Part shown: positions 59,974-64,000 of the stretch, piece after piece
How positions within the stretch are numbered: position 1 is the first letter of the stretch
How the letters are laid out: every line of letters begins with the position of its first letter
DNA from: Rariloculus sp965263005
Lineage (GTDB): Bacteria; Pseudomonadota; Gammaproteobacteria; Steroidobacterales; Rariloculaceae
DNA: 64,000 bases
Direction of reading: 5' to 3'
Assembly (NCBI RefSeq): GCF_965263005.1
Contig: NZ_OZ253579.1
Location: 310,001-374,000, forward strand
Position numbers and translations under genes: made by a program
Notes under the pieces: model-generated
The model's database searches: none
The model's input: only the letters and a program-made list of their open reading frames with translations
Told to the model about the DNA's origin: nothing

Positions 59974-62148
59974 TTACTTCGTACCCAGTTGATCCCACAG
60001 GTAGCTATAGATCATGGCCTCATTCCTTGCCCTTTGCGTGTTGTCCGAGGCGCCGGCATGTCCGCCAACCGTATTTTCGAAATACAGTAACTCGTGACCC
60101 ATCTCCGTCATCCGCGCGACCATCTTTCTCGCGTGGCCCGGGTGCACGCGGTCATCTCTCGTCGACGTGGTGATAAAGGGTTTCGGATAGTCCATGCCCC
60201 TTCTAATGTTCTGGTACGGCGAATATTCGCTGATGAATGCCCAATCCTCGGTATCGGGATTGCCGTACTCGGCCATCCAGGAGGCACCCGCCAGAAGCCT
60301 GTTGTAGCGCCTCATGTCGAGTAACGGCACTTGCACGACCACCGCGTTCCAGAGATCCGGCCGCTGCGTCAGCATCACGCCCGTGAGCAGACCGCCGTTC
60401 GAGCCACCGCGAATGCCGAGGTGTCCGGTACTCGTCAGGCCACGCTCGATCAGATCCTCCGCAACCGCAATGAAATCGTCATACGCGACTTGCCGGTTTT
60501 CCTTCAGCGCCGCCTGGTGCCAGCGAGGTCCATACTCCCCGCCACCGCGGATATTGGCAACGGCATACGCGCCTCCGCGAGCCAACCAGCTATGGCCAAC
60601 AATTGGGCTGTAGCCGGGAGTCAGGCTGATCTCGAATCCGCCGTACCCATACAGCAGCGTCGGAGTGTCTCCGCGTGCCTCGAATCCGGCAGGAAGTACC
60701 AGAAAGTAAGGCACTTTCGTGCCATCCGAACTCCTGGCGAAGCGCTGTTCAACGGAGATTCCATCCGCGTCGAAGAACTCAGGCAAGGATTGCAGCGCCT
60801 CGATGCCGGCGCCACCATCGTGCGAGACATACAGCGTGTCGGGCGTCAGGAAATTCTCGAAAGAAAAGAACAGGGTGTTCGACGTGTCCGAGGCGGAGAC
60901 CAACCTGATGCTGCCGAGCGCTTCGGTATCGATGTCTTGCGACACCCACTCGCCATCTTGCAGTTCATAGCGAACCATCCGGCTGGCCACGTCCTCAAGG
61001 ATGTTGAGAAACAGGTAATCGCGCGTGGACATCACTCCGCCGTCCAGCAACGCTGTAGTCGGCGTCGGCTCATAGACCGCGTGCAAGTTCCGTTCGCCCT
61101 GCAGGAACTTCTCGAAATCCGCCGCAATCAGCGACCCTTGCACGAACGTCTCGCCGCCCACGATCCAGTCGGACCTCAGCCCCACGAGCATCTGACCGTT
61201 GAACATCCCCCGGAATATCGCATCGTCGGGAATTTCGATCTGTTTGAGCTCGCCTTTGTCCGTCACCAGATAGCGTGTCGACGTGTAGAACGACGGCGAC
61301 CTTACGGCGAAGTCGTAGGGAGAATCACCGTCCCACGAACGGTAAACGCTTGCCGAGACATCGGACCGCTCACCTGCGAAGATTTCCATGGCACCCGAAA
61401 GGGACTCGCCCCGCCTCCAGATTCGAGCGGTGCGGGGATAACCCGAATCCGTGAGCGAACCGTCACCGAAGTCGGTGCCGATATAGACCGTATCCGCGTC
61501 GATCCAGCTCAGCCGAGACTTCGCCTCGGGCACAAGGAACCCGTCCTCGACGAATGCCTTGTTATCCACATCAAACTCGCGCATGACCACCGCGTCGGCG
61601 CCGCCGCGAGACAAGTTCAGCACACAGATGCGATAGTCCGGGCGCAGGCATGAAGCACCCTTCCAGACCCAGTCCTCGCCTTCGGCCTCGGCGAGCGCAT
61701 CGAGATCCAGGATTGGTTCCCAGTCAGGATCGCCATCAACGTAGTCCTCGACAGTTGTGCGGCGCCAAAGGCCGCGTGTATTGGTCGCATCCCTCCAGAA
61801 ATTGAATACATGGTCTCCGCGAAGGTCCGGCGCGGCAATGCGGTCGTCGGAATTGAGAATCTCGAGATTGCGATCGTAAAGCTCGTCGAACGTCGGCAAC
61901 GACTCAAGGTACCCCACCGACTGCTCGTTTTGCCGATCCACCCAGTTCAGTGCTTCCTCGCCTTCAACGTCCTCGAGCCAGATGTAGGGATCTTCAATAC
62001 GATCCCGGGAAAACCCGGCGGCCTCGGGATTCGTCCTCGGCAAGCCTTGCGCCAGCGCCGCGGCCACGCTGAGCAGCAGACTGGCGCCGGCCGCGGCCGA
62101 GAGCCCAAGGGTCGAGCGAAGAGGCAAGGGTGTTCGGTTGTCATTCAT
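59974..62148 (-). CDS. Exported prolyl oligopeptidase family (S9A) peptidase
   Basis: 724 residues with a signal peptide (1-34, ALAQ). The S9A beta-propeller region starts at DPYIWLEDVEGEEALNWV. The C-terminal alpha/beta hydrolase shows YGYGGFEISLTP, ANIRGGGEYGPRWHQA, nucleophile Ser in IRGGSNGG, Asp in TSTRDDRVHPGHA and His in VGGHAG, so the catalytic triad is complete. Predicted to cleave proline-containing peptides in the periplasm or outside. The stretch between signal peptide and propeller matches the serine hydrolase next door rather than typical POP N-termini. Base composition looks somewhat less GC-rich than the housekeeping genes. Confidence 0.93.
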   Translation of the reverse strand: MNDNRTPLPLRSTLGLSAAAGASLLLSVAAALAQGLPRTNPEAAGFSRDRIEDPYIWLEDVEGEEALNWVDRQNEQSVGYLESLPTFDELYDRNLEILNSDDRIAAPDLRGDHVFNFWRDATNTRGLWRRTTVEDYVDGDPDWEPILDLDALAEAEGEDWVWKGASCLRPDYRICVLNLSRGGADAVVMREFDVDNKAFVEDGFLVPEAKSRLSWIDADTVYIGTDFGDGSLTDSGYPRTARIWRRGESLSGAMEIFAGERSDVSASVYRSWDGDSPYDFAVRSPSFYTSTRYLVTDKGELKQIEIPDDAIFRGMFNGQMLVGLRSDWIVGGETFVQGSLIAADFEKFLQGERNLHAVYEPTPTTALLDGGVMSTRDYLFLNILEDVASRMVRYELQDGEWVSQDIDTEALGSIRLVSASDTSNTLFFSFENFLTPDTLYVSHDGGAGIEALQSLPEFFDADGISVEQRFARSSDGTKVPYFLVLPAGFEARGDTPTLLYGYGGFEISLTPGYSPIVGHSWLARGGAYAVANIRGGGEYGPRWHQAALKENRQVAYDDFIAVAEDLIERGLTSTGHLGIRGGSNGGLLTGVMLTQRPDLWNAVVVQVPLLDMRRYNRLLAGASWMAEYGNPDTEDWAFISEYSPYQNIRRGMDYPKPFITTSTRDDRVHPGHARKMVARMTEMGHELLYFENTVGGHAGASDNTQRARNEAMIYSYLWDQLGTK

Positions 62149-62267
62149 TGTCGTGTCGGCTCCAGGAGTTCTCCGTCCATTTCCACTCGTTTGCAGGGTA
62201 GGACCTCCGCCATCGATTCTTCCGAGCCGAAGAGCGTTTTAATCATGTCACCGTGCTGTCCGCCTTG

Positions 62268-62870
62268 CTACTCCAGCAGGTTCTCGCCGCCGTCATCCAT
62301 CTTCGCCGGAGGCGTCCAGTAGCGGTACTGGGGCGTCCATTCGCCTGCGTCGATGCCGGCGAGCCCAAGCAGGGACCATAACGAACAGTAGAGATCGCCG
62401 GGGCCGAATATGGCGCTGTTCTTTCGGAACACCTGATCGCCCGAACGCTCGTAGACGACCGCGCCGGGCATGTTGTCCATGCCCGCCATCACCGTCTGCT
62501 CGCGAATGTAGGGGCCGCCGCCGTGGGAGGCGAGGCGGAAGCGCCAGTTACGGGAATTCGCAAAGTCACGTTGAAGCTGAGGCGGGTCCCGGGACAGCAA
62601 CACCACGGACATGGCGGTTTCCAGGTGCGCAAGCAGGCCGTTGAAGCCGTCCGCCCACAAGGTGCAGTAACGGCATCCCTGGCCCATGTTGTGGATGGCC
62701 AGCAGTCGCTGCTTGCCGGCGAAGAGATCAAGCAGGCTGACTTCGCCGCTCAACGTCGCAAAGCGGTAGTCCGCCGCCGGCTGGGGCGCGGCCTCCTTTC
62801 GCAATCCGTTCAGCTTCGCGGTGAGCTTGGCGATTTCCTGTTCGAGTTCGGCAATTTTCGAGTTTGGCAT
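62268..62870 (-). CDS. DUF899 thioredoxin-like protein
   Basis: 200 residues from ATG 62870, preceded by AGGAAG. An N-terminal coiled coil (KIAELEQEIAKLTAKLNGLRKE) leads into a thioredoxin-like DUF899 domain (LLDLFAGKQRLLAIHNMGQGCRYCTLW, LLSRDPPQLQRDFANSR). Cys in GCRYC may be redox-active. The closing WTPPAKMDD resembles other DUF899 proteins. Function unknown. Upstream open sequence is not included because the family start is here. Confidence 0.88.
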   Translation of the reverse strand: MPNSKIAELEQEIAKLTAKLNGLRKEAAPQPAADYRFATLSGEVSLLDLFAGKQRLLAIHNMGQGCRYCTLWADGFNGLLAHLETAMSVVLLSRDPPQLQRDFANSRNWRFRLASHGGGPYIREQTVMAGMDNMPGAVVYERSGDQVFRKNSAIFGPGDLYCSLWSLLGLAGIDAGEWTPQYRYWTPPAKMDDGGENLLE

Positions 62871-63060
62871 CGTGACTTCCTGCGAACGTGGTGTGATGAG
62901 AATCATCCGGCGATACGACCGGCCGACGTCGGCATGATAGCGGCGGCACTGCCGGCCAGACAGGGTCTTCAGGTCGCGCAGCTCCAGAATAGACTGTAAA
63001 CCATGTGCCCGGAATGGACCCTGGAAGCGCACCCCAATCACCGGGCAGCCCCACAGCCAG

Positions 63061-63188
63061 GATTCTCTTTGCGATGACAGCGGCTTGCCCGGATGATCGC
63101 AGTCGACGCCTCGGCTCTAATGGCGATCCTTCCGGGTGACCCCGGCGCGGCGGACTGCGCAGAGTCCCTTGCGACCGGCGTAGCGTGA
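63061..63188 (+). pseudogene. Remnant of a vapBC toxin-antitoxin pair
   Basis: The frame ending at TGA 63094-63096 closes with DDSGLPG, resembling VapB antitoxin C-termini (DEHGLP-type). ATG 63093 overlaps it (ATGA, usual for vapBC) and opens a 31-codon frame starting MIAVDASALMAIL, the PIN-domain N-terminus with its first catalytic Asp (D5), then stops at 63186-63188. The rest of the toxin and the DNA-binding part of the antitoxin are missing. The 407-base gap 62871-63277 otherwise holds only the operator described below and no other supported gene. Confidence 0.55.
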
Positions 63189-63224
63189 TCGATCGGAGAG
63201 ACGCCACCCATGTGTTGAACTTAA

Positions 63225-63266
63225 ACTATTTCGGAGTAAGATCCGAAACAGTCGCACTATTTCGGA
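63225..63266 (+). promoter_or_regulatory. Repeated TTTCGGA operator-like site upstream of the AAA ATPase
   Basis: An 11-base direct repeat ACTATTTCGGA occurs at 63225-63235 and 63256-63266 (31-base period, about three helical turns). The first copy also forms a perfect inverted repeat TTTCGGA-N6-TCCGAAA (63229-63248). The site ends 12 bases before the ATPase ATG, a position suited to autoregulation. Confidence 0.55.
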
Positions 63267-63277
63267 ATTATGTACGA

Positions 63278-64000
63278 ATGAGTCTCTACAGGCGCGAGCT
63301 TCGGATCGACCTTCCGCCGGGGCAATCCGGCTTTCTTTGGGGCCCGCGAAAGGTCGGCAAGTCCACACTGCTTGCCGAGCGGTTCCCAGACTCTGCGCGC
63401 TTTGACCTCTTGGACACCCGCCTGCTCATCCAGTTTACCCGCGAACCCTGGAGCATGGCGGAACAGATAATGGCGCTGCCGGAAGAGCAGCGCCGGCTGC
63501 CGATCATTATCGACGAGGTGCAAAAGGCTCCTGCAATTCTCGACGAAACGCATCGCCTGATCGAGAACGAGGGGCTGGCCTTCGTCCTGTGCGGTTCCAG
63601 CGCCCGCAAGCTGAAACGCGGTGGCGGCAACCTGCTGGGCGGCAGAGCGTGGCGCTTCCACCTGCTCCCACTTACCTGGCGGGAACTGCCGGACTTCGAT
63701 CTCCTGCGCGCTCTGAGTCGCGGCCTGGTGCCGGCGCACTACGACAGCCTGCACTACCGGAGGGCGCTGGCCGGCTACTGCAACGACTACCTGAAGGAGG
63801 AAGTGTTTGACGAAGGCCTTACCCGAAACGTCGCCGCCTTTTCGCGCTTTTTCGACGCCCTGGGTTTCAGCCATGGCGAAATGCTGAATTTCTCGAGCCT
63901 CGCGCGAGACTGCGGCGTGGACTCGAAAACAGTGAAGGAGTACTTCCAGATTCTGGAAGACACCCTTCTGGGCGTCATGATCGAACCGTTCGTACCCCGT
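63278..64000 (+). CDS. AAA family ATPase (AAA_14/DUF4143 type), 3' end outside window
   Basis: First 241 residues of an ATP-binding protein of the large AAA_14 + DUF4143 family common in accessory regions. Walker A GPRKVGKST is at 22-30. Walker B LPIIIDEVQK, the CGSSARKLKR sensor region and LPLTWRELPDFDLLRALSRGLVP typical of this family follow. A winged-helix-like segment near 200-230 (FSSLARDCGVDSKTVKEYFQILEDT) leads to the DUF4143 part beyond the window. Molecular function unknown; often associated with mobile or defence-rich loci. The ATG lies 12 bases after the TTTCGGA repeats. Confidence 0.9.
   Translation, partial: MSLYRRELRIDLPPGQSGFLWGPRKVGKSTLLAERFPDSARFDLLDTRLLIQFTREPWSMAEQIMALPEEQRRLPIIIDEVQKAPAILDETHRLIENEGLAFVLCGSSARKLKRGGGNLLGGRAWRFHLLPLTWRELPDFDLLRALSRGLVPAHYDSLHYRRALAGYCNDYLKEEVFDEGLTRNVAAFSRFFDALGFSHGEMLNFSSLARDCGVDSKTVKEYFQILEDTLLGVMIEPFVPR

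Noticed and set aside
62871..63207. Minus-strand open frame upstream of the DUF899 gene
   Set aside because: Arg/Pro/Ser-rich with no domain; the region reads better as a vapBC remnant on the plus strand.

Overview
The window is GC-rich bacterial chromosome from a gammaproteobacterium. The gene order supports this: yicC-gmk-rpoZ-spoT-ridA-recG, pilMNOPQ-aroK-aroB, dapF-DUF484-xerC-hslV-hslU-DUF971-ubiE-ubiJ-ubiB, and the presence of ubiJ, ubiK, hemX/hemY and comM. The heme A pathway and the full ubiquinone and tryptophan pathways indicate a respiring, largely prototrophic cell. I cannot name the genus. About 60 genes are packed tightly, many with overlapping stop and start codons.

Layout. 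0-3.6 kb: heme A synthesis (ctaB partial, ctaA), then biotin genes bioC and bioB. 3.7-12 kb: comF, ubiA, recG, ridA, spoT, rpoZ, gmk and yicC, nearly all read leftward. 12.1-15.7 kb: rph, rdgB, rpmE and gltA, read rightward. Between rdgB and rpmE is a 0.4-kb gap with an AT-rich stretch and three exact TTATNCACA boxes, which looks like a replication origin. 15.7-25.4 kb: an unknown gene, PBP1A, the type IV pilus operon pilMNOPQ, aroK and aroB. 25.5-36.4 kb: a DUF445 membrane protein, acyl-CoA synthetase, tesA/ybbA, a PEP-carboxylase homologue lacking catalytic residues, an ABC exporter and an SLC13-type permease. 36.4-43.3 kb: trpL-E-G-D-C-F-B-A plus a DUF2007 gene, behind a transcription attenuator with a Trp-Trp leader peptide. 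43.5-52 kb: a CinA-like gene, ubiB/ubiJ/ubiE, hslUV, xerC and dapF. 52.2-58.4 kb: ubiD, hemY/hemX, ubiK, comM. 58.5-64 kb: an accessory-looking stretch with two exported serine hydrolases sharing one N-terminus, a DUF899 protein, a vapBC remnant and a partial AAA ATPase with a repeat-containing operator.

The most unusual structure not explained by genes is a small non-autonomous element (MITE-like). Its termini read CAGCCCGTGGC / GCCACGGGCTG and it is flanked by CTAG. Two intact 158-bp copies, one 191-bp relative and three remnants are present. Several copies sit exactly on the TAG stop codon of a gene (gmk, mrcA, ubiE). One lies in frame inside the signal-peptide region of pilP. Other points of note are the candidate oriC, the probably leaderless trpL attenuator, the PEPC pseudoenzyme, and a 12-residue tandem repeat at the N-terminus of UbiA. 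No tRNA, rRNA or CRISPR was seen.
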